Part shown: piece by piece, positions 11,901 through 24,780 of the stretch
How the letters are laid out: every line of letters begins with the position of its first letter
How positions within the stretch are numbered: position 1 is the first letter of the stretch
NCBI GenBank assembly: GCA_035610365.1
Contig: CM069439.1
Coordinates: 558,001 to 622,000, forward strand
From: Aquatica leii
Lineage: Eukaryota > Arthropoda > Insecta > Coleoptera > Lampyridae
Direction: 5' to 3'
Length of the DNA: 64,000 nucleotides
Program-made: the position numbers and the translations under genes
Notes under the pieces: model-generated
Databases searched by the model: none
Seen by the model: only the letters and a program-made list of their open reading frames with translations
What the model was told of the DNA's origin: nothing

Positions 11901-12742
11901 TAACCGTATTACACCGGTACTTTACAATCAAGATTTTGTCAACCATAACTTTCCTAACAGTTCGCTTACAATTATGTCACCTAACGTGATATCGAAATCA
12001 TATAATTATTTATAATGCAAATATAGTTTACATAAATTGTCGTTTAATTGAATTTTTTACTATATAAGTACGTATATGAATTCCAGATACCGTAAATTGA
12101 TACTTCAATTTTATAACAGTGTGTTGAACTTAATAGATACAATTTTCAATATATTCAATGTAGTGCACTTAATGAACTGTTTCACATTTCAATATGTACG
12201 TAGAATTATTAAACTTTCAAAATAAAATGGAAGTTTTTAATTTGAAAACTATGACTGCGTAATATAAAATATTTTTTGATTATGAGTAGCACCATGTTAT
12301 ATATTTACATAAAAACACTAATTGTATTGCTAAATATAAAATATTTAGAAAAATTTTACTAACAAAACGTATAACCATAATTATTAAAACAATAAAAAAA
12401 TATATTATTTTATTTTTAATTTAATACAATTTTAATCATTTCTTTAGGAAAAATTTAAATGAAAGTAAAGTGTAAATGTTTCTTTTTAGTTGTTTAAAAA
12501 TAAATAAAGGTTTACAACTCAAAGACGTTGTGATTATACCCAGTAATGATTCAATCTTTAATTTAAACAAATGATAAAGTTGTTTTTCTGTAACATGTTG
12601 AGGAGATATGTAAATGATGAAATATTTTGTGTGAAATACATATATTAATACGGGTAGAATAAAGCTCTTGTATATACAGTAGGAAGCATTTACTGGTTAA
12701 CCACCTCGACAATTTTTGATTTAATTTTCAGTATCTTCATAT
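8902..12742. other. AT-rich sequence, nothing recognised
   Basis: About 3.8 kb without convincing coding signal or transposon similarity. A short phrase (GGTATTTGCTTTGAAT) occurs twice, at about 10237 and 10288. No other structure was noticed. Confidence 0.5.
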
Positions 12743-13152
12743 TGTTACGTACTGTTTGTTTCCGAAAAGTGTTCGAAGGTTAAAGAAAATAAAGAAAATT
12801 CCTGAAAGTGATAAGAAGATAACGTTTCGGATATACATAGAGCCTATAACAAACGAGGGGATGCATTGTGTAATCAGCGCGAGTGCAGTTTAGTGACCTT
12901 TACGGCATCGTATGCGTGATAGTGAAAAATAGTGTGGAAATAAATCAATTATTAGTGACTTATTGTTAGTTCGTAAATATTAGTTATTAGTGTTTCTAAT
13001 TAGTGTAATCCTTTACCGCAAGTTCGTTTTAGTTTTTAATTTTTTATTTTAATTTAGTTATTTAAATTTACAATTCATTTTATTTCGTTTCAATATTTGT
13101 TAACTGTATTTAGCCTTTAGTTTCTAATAAACAATTTTAAATTCACGTTACA
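12743..13152 (+). repeat. Probable solo LTR of a Ty3/gypsy-type element
   Basis: This 410-bp block begins TGTTACGT and ends CACGTTACA, so it has TG...CA termini forming a short imperfect inverted repeat. It is richer in G+C at its start than its flanks and contains AATAAA-type signals. Nothing after 13152 resembles a primer-binding site, and no gag or pol sequence follows, so it would be a solo LTR. The flanks share ATAT only if the right edge is moved by one base, so a target duplication is not certain. Confidence 0.5.
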
Positions 13153-13834
13153 TATTGTATTCAGATGTAGGAACAGCAACAATAATATAAAATTATTTCC
13201 ATTTGCATGTAAAAACACTTAATAACTTCCTGCTTATCGTTACTTTACGTGGTGTTTATAAATATGCAACTAGCAATATAACCTGCAATGTAATGATTTA
13301 GTGAATCTTTTAATATCATTTTTTTAAAAACACAATGAAATTTTGAATCTCAAAGTTGACGTGTGCTTATGTTTCTTCTGTACAAAAGCCTTTTCAAAGT
13401 GGATTAGAATCGAATAAATTTTACAATATCATATCAGCTAAATATGTTCAATAATATATGAGTATACAACAACAAGAAAATATAGAGTGAAGTTGTTTGT
13501 TCTACTTTTGAGAACAGTTATATTCAACTTGTCTTTGCATTATATTTAACGTAGCATTAGAATAGGTTATGAAAGAGCTCATTATTATTCAAATTACAAG
13601 AAGCATTTTTATAAATTGCTTGTTTTTATAATCGTCTTATTGCGACTACACGTAATTGTTTACAAAATATTATTATCGTTATTTCTATTCCACTGGTTTT
13701 TTTAAATTTTATAATACCGTTCGTTTATTGAAATCCACACAACTTAAATAAATTACTATAATGCAGTAGTATATTAAAAACGCAGTAATAATAGATTTCC
13801 TTGTAATAGCGAAGACTTGTCAAGGACTTGAGTT
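13153..13834. other. AT-rich sequence, nothing recognised
   Basis: Nothing identifiable between the solo LTR and the Penelope fragment. Confidence 0.5.
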
Positions 13835-14270
13835 TGGTTCCTCTTATTTATAAGTGTTTATCCTCCACTTACTTCCAATTTGATAACAAGTTTTACGAAC
13901 AGGTTTCGGGTGCTACTATGGAGTTTGGTTTAGGTATGTTGACGACACGTTTATTGTTTGGTCTCATGGTCATCTCGAATTGTCTAAGTTTCTTGATCGT
14001 CTTAATAATCAACACTTAGATATCAAATTTACTATGGAAATCGCAAGTAATGGTTTTCTCCCGTTTATCGACGTTCTTCTGACTCGTAAGCCCGACCAAC
14101 TTCTGGACCATTTTGTTTATAGCAAACCCACCCATACGGACAGATGCCTTCATGCTTCGTCTCATCATTATCCTGCACAATAACGTTCTGTTGTTGAATC
14201 TTTGGTTCATCGTGCTTTTTGTATTTTCCAACCTGAGAATCTAGACTCGGAACTCTATCATATTACTATA
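13835..14270 (+). pseudogene. Penelope-like element reverse transcriptase fragment
   Basis: In one plus-strand frame: CLSSTYFQF and YEQVSGATM near 13855-13918. Then, after a deletion and frame change, RYVDDTFIVWSHG near 13930 (the RT catalytic box), then LNNQHLDIKFTMEIASNGF and FIDVLLTRKP, then KPTHTDRCLHASSHH. This order is characteristic of Penelope-like RTs. The segment between the GATM block and the YVDD box has been lost, and the frame ends at a stop near 14180, after which a short degenerate continuation (VESLVHRAF) is readable. It is clearly a different family from the Penelope copies at 44.5 and 53.6 kb. Confidence 0.75.
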
Positions 14271-14274
14271 GAAC

Positions 14275-17119
14275 CTTAGTGAAAAATTTGATTACTCAAG
14301 GACGTTTCTACTCTGTAGTGGTTCTTTGTTAGATTTCGGTTGCTTGTTTTAGTTCTTCGATTTCTTTCACGCCTTGATAAATCCACTTACGAAAGTGGGC
14401 GAAACCTTGGCAACTTCGGTTACAATAATGACACGGTCCAAACCCGGACGACGTTCTCATCTTAGTATAGATTTCTTTTACTATTATGCAAAAAAAAATT
14501 TGTTTGATCAAAAAAAAATATTAGTCAGTACAGTTATCAATTTAATGGTTATCACATAGTATATAAACAAATAAAATAAAAAGTGAAAACAGTTAAATAA
14601 TTAACAAAAGTTCAAGTTTTGTTAATATTTGAAACAGTGCCATTGATCGCCAAGTTTTTTTGTCCTTGACTTTAAAACAACACACAACCTATGTTAGCAA
14701 ATAACTAAAATTGTAACAAGATTATGCCTAATAACGCATAATCTGACATAACATTTAGAACAGTCAACGGGCTTTAATTTGACACTAATAATTTAAAATA
14801 ACAAGAATGATTTTTCGTTAAAGGGATAGTTTTTTAATACTTGACTAAATTAATCTTGTGTAACTATCGGCTATAAAATAAATTGAACTAAATTGTTTCG
14901 GTCGACTAATAACAATAATGCCAAGTTTATGGTTGCGTTCCCATAACCTTTTTGCATGGATACCGTTAACATTGTTTCTCTATTTATAACGTAACTTTTT
15001 TTTATAAATTGGTTGATTAAAGTTGCCAAATTAAAACGTGCTTTAAATAACATATATTACCGGTTACAGGACAGTGGTATTTAACAATCAAGAGTAAAAA
15101 AATAATATGCTTAATTAAAAATATTTAAAAAACGAATGCTCGCAGAATAGGCAGTTCTTGATAAGTTATGATATGGGTGGTCTTTCTTTGCTAATTTAAA
15201 AGACACAAACGTACGTGACAAAATGATAATTAACGAGTTTCCGGTTAATATTCACAAGATCAAAGATACTGTAATGCAGTTTTGAGATAATATCTTTGGA
15301 CAGGCATTATAAAAATGTAAACGGTTTTTTGTATATTTTCGGTTGTTTAGTAATTATATTTTGAAGACGTACTAAATTATTGTGCTTGTCGTATAATTAA
15401 AAACGCGTTACTTTTTTATGTATAAGTATGGACGTTAAATTTGTACTAATGAAACACGTTCAAACCAGTTTAATAATTTCATAATGTATTATTTCATCGA
15501 ATAGCATATGCCTTTTTTCAAATGCAAATTTTAAACAAAAACAGTTTACAAATCCGCTGAAATATTGGTACAATAATTCACCATAAAAATAGTCATAAAC
15601 AAAATTTTACACGCTATTTTTTGTTTTAATTTACTACTTTGGACCCAATTTTAGACAAAATTTGTATTTTAAAGAATTTTTATACCTTTATTAGATTTTA
15701 AAATAATGTTTAATAAAAATTCAAAACGTAAGTTTTATTGAAACTGTTTATGAATTAAATACATACTTTTTAATAATAATAATAATTTATTTTTAAAAAT
15801 CATTCAGTTTTATTATCTTTTTTTAAAGTATTTATTAAAAACGCACACTTTATACTACATTCATCAAGAGACTTAGGATAATTATGCATATGGTCTTTTT
15901 TGGTAATGGATGCATATTTGGGATGTTTTTATTATACATACCTATTTTCAAAATTATTTTAAACATTTTATGTAAACAGGTCTTAGAACGCTTATTTAAA
16001 AGTATACAGTCATTAACTCATTTAGCCAATTATTGTATTTAAAGCATTCACCTCATCGGTTCCTGTCGAATTAGCTGTTATTTTATAATATCTTTAAAAG
16101 CTTTCTAATACTTTTATTATTAAATGATCAAATTATTAACGTTTAGTTAGCAACGAAATTTCTGTTTGTTAAATTCTAGACTTTTTCGGGCAAACTTCAA
16201 ATTTACTTTTTAAATTGCCGAAAGAAAAAACAAGTTTTAGTGCAATTTTGAATCAATTAGTCAAAAACATTAACGACTTTACAACTGACGGAAGTGACTG
16301 TGACAGTTGCTAAAAAAATTAAATTTAGAGATTAAATTTGCATACTGAAAGACATCAAAACAAATATAATCGAAAAAGGAATGGCAAACAACAGCAGATC
16401 TTGATCAGCACCTTATCAAAATCTGAAGCTAAGCATTCTGCGTTTAACGAGGACTTTTATTTCTGCTAATATATCATCGACCAAATTGAAAAAATCAAGG
16501 TTTGGAAAATGTTTGGAAAAATAAACCAAAAAAAAATATTGACGTTCTAATTCTAATACTAAACTCTCAAAAACCAAATTTTACAGATACCGGTTATTGC
16601 AACTATATATTACAGTGACAAAAATACACTTCTTATAATTTTTTTTTAAAGATACGGTCAACTCATAGTCTGATAGATGCTGTCCTCTATTCTAACTTGG
16701 CGCAAAAACTCAAAAATCATTTTTTTTTGCAGATACAGGGTATTAGAATTAGACCGTCGATATATTAGCCGAGTAAACATTGCGAAAAGGTTACGTTCTA
16801 CAATTGTATAGTGTTACCATACAAAAATTAAGAAAGAAATTTTAGAACAAACAAATTTAGGTATTGTAAAATGAAACAACAGAACAGCAAACTATTTCAA
16901 TTTTTTTATTTGCCGTGTTGAAGAAGAAAGACACAAAACGTATTTCCTAACAATGAAGGTATTAGAAAACATGAATCATTTGATAATTGCTACATTTTTT
17001 TAACAATGTCCTCAGTCTCATGTAGCCGACAGGAATTTGCTACGAAAAGGTGTTTGTAGTTGGCATCCGATGCTGCACCGTATATGTGCAAAGCAATAAA
17101 AGATTTACAAGTCACACCG
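14275..17119. other. AT-rich sequence, nothing recognised
   Basis: About 2.8 kb. Short ORFs at 14329-14559 and 14871-15053 show no recognisable domain. No repeats or motifs were noticed. Confidence 0.5.
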
Positions 17120-18135
17120 AAAGCCATAGAAATTTAGCATTATTTGTCAAATCTTTTGCAATCTTTTTTTAAAATGATGTTGTCAAGCTCCAGAAGTACA
17201 GGTTTTATTAATGAATTAATATCGACAAAGTTTTCAAATAATAATATTTGTCTATTTTGAGCCCACCGAATAATGTCAGCTTTTTTCTATAAAGTCGTGG
17301 GATTGCGGAATTTAAGATATAACATAGCTTGGTAAATTACAGTTACTGACTTCTTAAAAAATGGACGATAACACAAATCTAATCCATACCTCATAGTGTT
17401 GTTTGTTTATTTCGTCATGGTAATCGACAGAATTTTTTTTATCGATAAAGTATTTCCTACCCTTTTTCAAAAATCTATCTTTGTTACCAATCTGTAATGT
17501 GATCACTCGTTGCCCAGCACCGGAAGATCGTTTGATTTCACATCTAACCCTATTAACTTCTTCAATAGTTCCGCTATATTTATCAAAATTGGCACAAATA
17601 TCTGGTGTAACTGTTTCCACCCAACCAAATTTTTTGGAATGGTTGCCAACACACCATATATTGTCGGTATAAAATACTTTCCATCTCTCTTCTCTAAATC
17701 AAAACATTGTCATTTTTTGACAGCTGTATTATTTTTTTCTATGAGTAAAATTCATGACTTTCACTCAGTGTTTTAAAGTACAAGTACAAACCTGAGGAAA
17801 ATCAGAAAAAATGACTTTTTAATATTTGATGTAATTCTACAATAGTTGGAAAACTTTTTGTCATAAAACATGTCTTCTGATAATGCTTTTTATAAGAAAT
17901 TGTCAAATTTTTTTTCTACGACTTGTGGGTTTTGATCCCGACACTGTATCAGTTGTTCGTTGCTCACATAATAGGTTTTTAACACTGCTTTTACTTATTC
18001 CCAAGTCGGCAGTACGTTTCGTCACTTGATTCACTATTATTTTATCTAAACCATTCTGCTTTTTACTTTCAAAAACTTTTTTTGCAGTCAGTACAAATTT
18101 TTTGAACTCACGAGCATATGAGTCATATTGTACTT
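17120..18135 (-). pseudogene. Degenerate DDE transposase (Tc1/mariner-like superfamily)
   Basis: Read on the minus strand, a helix-turn-helix segment comes first (TADLGISKSSVKNLL near 18000). Next is FYTDNIWCVGNHSKKFGWVE near 17650, the first catalytic block with Asp. Then come GAGQRVITLQIGNKDRF and DYHDEINKQHYEVWI near 17450. Last is KKADIIRWAQNRQILLFENF near 17260, a segment found downstream of the DDE core in a transposase family common in insects. The second and third acidic residues lie in the badly decayed part. Stops and frame changes are frequent. One piece survives as an ORF at 17354-17620. Confidence 0.65.
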
Positions 18136-20759
18136 ATTCGTTTTGAAATTAAAATTTATTATTATTTGATTTTTATTTATTTAAAAATTAAATTTAAATT
18201 TATACAAGAGCTGTTTATTTAAACAGATAAAATCGTTAAATATTATTGTTATTAAAGTATTAAAAAATTATTAATTTTAAATTAATAAACTGAAAAATGT
18301 TTTAACTATCTTGCTTGGCAGGTGCCGCTTTACACAGTTTGCTAAATATCAAGCCTGTTGCACTTCAATGTTTTAAAACTCTTATAATTTGGAAAATAAT
18401 TAAAAGTTTTGTTTATTTAATTACAAAATAATAATCTACCGTAATTTTCGATTAATATTATTGATTAATTACTTTTAAAAAATAGTGTTATAACTAATAG
18501 CGAAGTTATTATACTTTACTATTATACTTAATAATACAAACGGCATTTGAAATACATCATTTTAAAAATTTCAAAATATAGAAACAACGTCGGTATCTAT
18601 ATTAAATTTGAACAAACACTTTAAGAGAAAAAAAATGTAGTTGTGCCAATTGCTGTTTATAAATTGTGTCTCTTTTTTTAAATACCTGCATAAAACAAGC
18701 ACACTATAAAACTTATAATTTTATATGTTATACCAAATTACATTTTTTTATCTATCTCTTCTTAGTGCACAAAATTCCATAAATTACTTTTTGAAGTATA
18801 AGACTTAAAACTCAGGGGTCAGAGCAAATTACTTCGATAGTAGTATTAAGAAACTAATATGCAAAAGTAGAATGGAATGTAATATACTTTTTAAATAGAA
18901 TCAGAATTTAACAAAATTTTGAATTTTTTAAAAATCATAAAGAAAAATCGTTAAAAAAGCCAACTGTTTTTATGAAAAAAAGATTTGTTTCATTAAATAC
19001 ATCCGGGTTTTTGTATTGTGTTTGCAAATATCAAATAAAAAATCTTAAATAGAATTTTTATATAACTTTTCGTATTAAAAAATTTAAAAAACTAGCAAAA
19101 AGGCAAAATTATATAATTGATTATAATCATTTTACATAAATTATGATTACGTACTGTAATTTCAAAACTGCAATACCTTAGTAGATTCTATAGAACAAAG
19201 TTATTAATAGCTAAAATAAATACACTAATTGTTGAAATACTTTCAATGTTAAATTAAGCACGAAATTATAAATTAATGTAATTTGAAATATTATTGCAAC
19301 GTGTAAAATAAAAAAAAGTAAGTACAATGCTTGTAAAAAATAAGAAATAAGTGATGTTTTAAATACATAAGGTCAAGAAAAATAAAATCATCTGCTAGAA
19401 TACGAGTGTACATAATTATAAACAGCTTTTAAAGAGAAGCAGAAGAAAAAATAAGATAAAATCTTTGGCCTTGCAACAACCTTACCCTTAACTTAGTATA
19501 TTATTTGCTGCCATTAGTTAGAGCAAATCCGGTTTAATTATTATTTATAGTTATTTTATAAGAATTAAGAATCCGCTGTATATGCTTCTTCAAAGAATCT
19601 CTACGTTGTGTTCAAGTTAATTTAACGCAAGCTCTAAAATGTTTATTAAAATGCATTTAATTAAGTGTACATTCCTGTATATTTAACTGCATATTAATTT
19701 GTCTAATAGAAAACTTTAAGATTTCTAGCTTTAGTCAAAAATATGTATGTATTATATTTTTGATTAAAGCAAAAAAAAATACAAACAAGGTTTTGGAGGT
19801 CTTGTATTTATGTAACTTTATAAATAAAACAAGGGAAACACGTTAAAACTGTAATTATATATTAAATTAAAAAAGTTTAATTAAGTATTTCAAATCGACT
19901 AAGTGTTTAAATAAAACAAAGTACATCAGTTTTGTTTGATTAAAATCATAGATACGGCAAAAGCCATTGAAAATAAAAATTTTCCTATGTTACTAGTCAC
20001 AGTAGCAGACAACTACTGAACTAAAAAGGCGGAAGTTTTAAATTGTCAACTGATCAATTTGCAAGCAAATGAAATTGCATTTATAAAAAAAATTGACATA
20101 TATAAGTTTAACAATGTAAAATATACGAAACGAGCTTTATTATATTAAAGTTGATACTTGTAGTAAATGTTTTTAAATAAAGTTATACCTAGATAGAACG
20201 AGCGTCTATATAAAATAACAACGTTAAACGGTTTTATACGCAGAAAACGTACCAAAATCACCGTTTCTTCGATTAATTCCTAGGACAAGTAGCGATTTAT
20301 AAGGCAATTGTAATACATTGCAAAAAAAATATCATAGAATTTTTATCGCTCTAATAAATAATCAATACAATTATAATATAAATTCAACATTTTATAGAGT
20401 AATAATCAAAAAGTACGTAGTAAGTAATTAGATATTAAAAATGCAGACATCTAGCAGCAAGATTCTTGCAAAAATAATTATAAATCAACATAGAGATGTG
20501 CACAGAAAAAGTGACATAAACTTTTATGTTTCTTAACAGTTTTATTCTACAATCTTTTAACTAAACTTCGTAGTTGCAGAATTTATCTGTTGTATGATTA
20601 ATAGCAGTTGCAAAAGCATTTGACAAACGACGTAGAAAGCTCCTTAGATTTTATGAATTTTTCTTTGAATCACTTTTAGTTGTGTGCGTATCTGAATAAA
20701 AGCAATAAGCGCAACTAAATATTTTTGTCTTAAAATTGATGTCTTCAAGAAGCAATAAA
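18136..20759. other. AT-rich sequence, nothing recognised
   Basis: About 2.6 kb of very AT-rich DNA. No coding signal or repeat structure was noticed. Confidence 0.55.
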
Positions 20760-21372
20760 ACTTAAATACCGTGATGTGTAATGACAGTGGCCCTAGTGGA
20801 AACTGGTAGCCTTAACGCCATCACTGCAACACGATGAAAGAAAGCCTTATCATCAAAACCTAAAGCTAATAATCGATAACTGTTGATGTAAAGATGATGT
20901 GGTGATACTCAAGTCACGATTGTCATTTAAGATTGATTATTTTAAGTCCCGCTGGGTAGTGCACACAGAAATCATTGACAAAACAATCCGCGGCGAAGAT
21001 GTGAATAATTCTAACATTATGTTCATACCGGAATGGAATGTAAATGCGTTTTATAATAGCACCAAGATGAACGCATTTGGTTAAATCGTGTGTATAAAAC
21101 TGTGTCAAGATGCAGTCAAACACACCTTCAATAAACATTTATATTTCATTAACGATGAAGGTTATATTAAAAAATTGGGCCCTCTCAACGATTATTCTTT
21201 CAGTTTTTTAAACATGTCGGATATTAATGCATTTTTAATATGCCTGAATCTTTTCCTAAACAAATACGGTATAATTATGACTAAATTGAATTATCTACGC
21301 GAACCTGTAAAAGCTTACATTTATTCAACTGTTCAAAGTGTTACACATTTTAAAAATAAATTTAAATACTGA
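20760..21372 (+). pseudogene. Unidentified degenerate ORF cluster
   Basis: Two open stretches in the same frame (20899-21082 and 21085-21372) are separated by a single TAA, giving about 155 codons with coding-like composition (WVVHTEIIDKTIRGEDVNN, FIPEWNVNAFYNSTKMNAF, KLGPLNDYSFSFLNMSDINA). Upstream, an ATG at 20780 opens a short frame beginning MTVALVETGSLNA, and the two frames could join after an indel. I do not recognise the protein. It does not resemble the transposon families found elsewhere in the window. An old viral insertion or a captured gene is possible, but this is only a guess from the look of the sequence. Confidence 0.4.
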
Positions 21373-21824
21373 TTAAAATGAGAAAAATCTGGTACGTTAC
21401 CGTATATTAACCATTTATACGCACTGGATACTTCAAATAAATCGTTTATCCTTTAATCTTTTGCTTTACATGTATTCATTTTTATAATAAATTCGTTTTG
21501 TGAGTACTGTGCTTTACATAGAAAATATCTTTCCAAAGTAAATTTACCTTTGGTCGAGCTGTATATCAATTCTGTAGTAATTTATATAAAATAAAGTTTA
21601 TTTACTTTTATACAAGTTTTTAGCATACCTTGATCAGCCACATTTAGCAGAACCAAAAAATACATTTATAGTCATATCTGTTATTTTTGTAATATAGTCA
21701 CAAATGCAAAGATACTACTGCAGAAATATCATAATTAAACAAACACCGTATATAAAAATTCACAAGTTATTGAATTCATTATTGCGTCGTAGTTCCGTTA
21801 ATGCATGTAATTAATTCATTCATT
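21373..21824. other. AT-rich sequence, nothing recognised
   Basis: No feature was noticed in these 450 bases. Confidence 0.5.
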
Positions 21825-22080
21825 CATTGAGGCAAGGTATCTTTCCGACAAACCTTAAAGCTGCTATTGTAAAACCCATACACAAGAAAAAACAGTAAAT
21901 GTCACATGTCTAACTACAGATCCGTGTCTCTGCTGTCAAATATCAAAAGTGTTTTAATATGCAATGTACGTTAGAATAGAAAAATTTTTATACAAACAGA
22001 GCACAATATCTCAAAGTAAAAATAGATTTATAAAATCTAAATACTGTACTCAGAATAGTAATAGTAATTTTTGAAAACAA
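21825..22080 (+). pseudogene. Non-LTR retrotransposon reverse transcriptase fragment
   Basis: GIFPTNLKAAIVKPIHKK is followed, after a stop and frame change, by HMSNYRSVSLLSNIKSVL and then IEKFLYKQSTISQSKNRF. This is the N-terminal RT block order of jockey/RTE-type LINEs (PxxLKxAxVxPIxKK, then NYRPISLLxxxxKxxE). Only about 85 residues' worth is left. Three frames are needed to read it, so it is dead. Confidence 0.7.
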
Positions 22081-22139
22081 AATCAATAACTTACATTGTC
22101 TTACATGCAAAATCTACAAAAACAGTAAAATTTTACTAA

Positions 22140-23500
22140 GTGTTTTGACAATTCTGGTATTTAGCAATAACAAAATCGTTTCTGTGTTTGGAACAAACGA
22201 GTTTTTGACAGTCAATGCACTGAATCTTGATTTTACGATCTAAATTTCTTGAGCATATCGCGCAACGTTTATGTGTCCATCGCCGAAGTTCTTTGTTGGG
22301 AATTGTGTTGTTGAGTGTTATCTTCTACGAGAATGCCAAGAGTTTCTATTACACAAAAAGTGTTTTTGTGCATTTCTAAAATATTTGTAGTCTGCGTTTT
22401 ACATAAGTTACTAATTCAACGGCTAATGTTTGGAGAAACAATTTTTGCCAACTGGAATTTCCTTTTTACTACTGTACAGCATTATAAAAGAATTGAAAGT
22501 CACACAATCTATTATTATTTTTATTATATTATTATTATTATTACCAGGAATAATTCGAGTTTGACGTACACAAGAATACTGTCTGGTCATTTTGTCTCCA
22601 ACACCAACACCATCTTTAGTACTATTATAATCACTTTTAACTTGTGGCTTTTCCGCTTGATTAAGTAGTACACTTTATTCTAAATGGTGGAATGATAATA
22701 AAAAACACATTTGTATCTTTTAGTAACAAACGACAATAGCGTCAATGTATTTGTAAATTCATACAAAGTTGAGCCAACAATTTTATTCTTTATAAGTAAA
22801 AATTATTTTGGAATGGCAGTATTATTTGAGCTTAGTATTCCAAATAACGTCAGGTTTTTACTAATAATTCTACCAAAAGAACTGCCGTAAAAAATTAGCT
22901 GTTGGTATGCCTCTGTCTGAACCGTAAAAAACACGTTTTCTTTGGGTTTTCTGTTTTTGAATGTTTACTATGTATATACTTAAAGATTACAGAAGTAGCC
23001 TGTTTTTGTACCTGCACAAACTCAAATCTTTATACATATCAACCTAATTTAGATTTTATATAGACCTTAAACGAACATTTGCCTCAAATACCAGCTAGAC
23101 AGTTAAAAATTCATAAAAACTAAAATTAGCCTTGCAACATGTTATAATCATTTCAATAATTGCGCTAATGTTTTGTCATCACTTTGTAATTGTTTTTGTT
23201 GGCGACTTTTAAAATTAATTAAACTTATAGCTGATATTTCAGAAAATCTTGTTCTGGGCATTACAGCTGAAAATTAAAACCTGCTGAATGCTGGTAAAGT
23301 ATTTCATAAATCCCTCACAGATTGTTTATTATTTTGTAGTTTTTCTGCAGCCAACGACAGTCCCAAAAATGCTCGAAATTCATCAACTTCCAATTTTTTC
23401 TAAATTTTCTGTTTGTCTAAGTAATTTTCATTGAAAGATTCAAAAGCTTTATTTCGAATCGAATTGCGATTTGCGCATGGGTATTGCAATTATATTATTG
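22140..23500 (-). pseudogene. piggyBac-like transposase relic
   Basis: Minus-strand pieces fall in piggyBac order. Near 23400: VDEFRAFLGLSLAAEKLQNN and RDLWNT-like sequence, an early part of the catalytic domain. Near 22650: KPQVKSDYNSTKDGVGVGDK followed by YSCVRQTRIIPG, the block containing a late catalytic Asp in piggyBac proteins. Near 22520: NSFIMLYSSKKEIPVG. Near 22260: a C-terminal cysteine-rich segment, KRCAICSRNLDRKIKIQCID then CQKLVC. The central portion is unrecognisable and there are many stops. The plus-strand ORF at 22315-22668 is an antisense shadow. Confidence 0.7.
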
Positions 23501-24169
23501 AAACATACAATACTAGGCGAGATGTCTTCTAAACCTCACAAATAAATTAGTAACAGTAGGTAATTACTAAACAATATAGTAAACTGCAATATCCCAATAT
23601 GTTGTTTACAGTGTTAGGAACAAATACCTTAATGATGTAGTAAATATTAAATTATTTGAAAAAGTACTGCTCAAAAATTAACACTGGGCTGCTGCCAACA
23701 CCCCGCTCGATATTGCGAGCAGTGAGTAGAAATATCTTTAGTGATAAACGGAATTAAAACAAATGTTAAATGAACCGCAGAGGTCAATTTTAGGACCGTT
23801 ACTATTTTGACTGTATGTAAACGGCTTATTGTTTTCATATTAAAGATGTATCAGGTAGTATGTACGGAGACAATACTAGTACGTCTTAATTTTTGAGTTT
23901 GACGAAAACGTTATTCAAAATTATGTCTTCTTACGCTAGAAAAATGGTTTTCTTGCAATTACTTGGTTTTGAATACAACGAAAACAATTTTTTAAATATT
24001 TTTTATCTACGTAAAAAGTATTCAACAAAAACTACTACTGTAAAACGACAATACCATACAAGTTGTCTCGGGCTTCAAATAAGTGAAATGCTGCGCGTTT
24101 ACTTGTAAACTTATATCGCTGTCGTGGTGTGTTCTTTTTGTTGTTGTTATTGCTGTTGTTCCGTTAACG
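23501..24169. other. AT-rich sequence, nothing recognised
   Basis: A 71-codon ORF at 23893-24108 has no recognisable domain. It may be the decayed N-terminal part of the mariner-like gene that follows. Confidence 0.4.
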
Positions 24170-24780
24170 TGGAAGCCTATACAACCACGTGATATTCACT
24201 AATAAAACCACATTCACAAAGGAAGGAATTTTTCATTTAAGAAATAACCATGTTTAGGCCACAGACAATACACACGCGACAAAAGGATGCAACAATCAAC
24301 ATAAATTCTCTGTCAATGTGTAAGCAGGAATTGTGGGAACTTATTTAACTGGGCTTTACGTTTTTCCTCCGCGCTTAAATGAACATTTATGCAAAAATTT
24401 TACGCGAATTGCTTCCAGAACTCCTTGAAGAAGTGACACTAGAAGTCAGAAAAAGTATGTTTTACCAACATTACGAATCTCTCCCACATTCTATTCTAGC
24501 TGTTAGAGAGTGGTTGTACACGCCATTCTCCGATAGATTTATTGGACGTGGTAGACATGTTTATTGGCCAGCACGGTCCTCCGACTTGGTTTCCTTCGAT
24601 GTCTTCCTCTGGGGGTGCATAAAAAGTTTTATTTGTGAAACATTTGTTAAACATGTAGAAGACTTAACAATTAGGGTTGCTGTTACTGCTGGAATAGTAA
24701 AAGATAACCCGTACAATCTACAAAACTCAATAAAATCTAAGGTTCGAAGAGTAGGTTTATGCAATCAACTAAATAAATAG
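24170..24780 (+). pseudogene. Mariner-like transposase pseudogene
   Basis: The plus strand reads as the C-terminal two thirds of an insect mariner-like transposase: TFTKEGIFHLRNNHV, then HKFSVNV, then AGIVGTYLTGLYVFPPRLNE. After a frameshift near 24388 it continues in the ORF at 24379-24780 with LPELLEEVTLEVRKSM, IGRGRHVYWPARSSDL and FDVFLWGCIKSF. The first catalytic Asp position (normally before the TFT block) reads Asn, the second motif is altered (HYESLPH where a D-G-A-P-P-H type sequence is usual), and conserved Trp codons have become stops near 24252 and 24319. It is certainly inactive. Confidence 0.8.

Noticed and set aside
12739..13156. A clean target-site duplication around the solo LTR
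   Set aside because: The flanks match as ATAT only if the terminal A of the LTR is given to the duplication, which breaks the TG...CA end.
17930..17945. GGGTTTTGATCCCGAC as a tRNA T-arm
   Set aside because: No acceptor or anticodon arms fit around it, and it lies inside a transposase relic.
22500..22545. TTATTATTA runs as a functional element
   Set aside because: This is a simple AT microsatellite inside the piggyBac relic.
22315..22668. Plus-strand 117-codon ORF as a gene
   Set aside because: The minus strand there reads as the piggyBac C-terminus. The plus ORF is hydrophobic and AT-driven.
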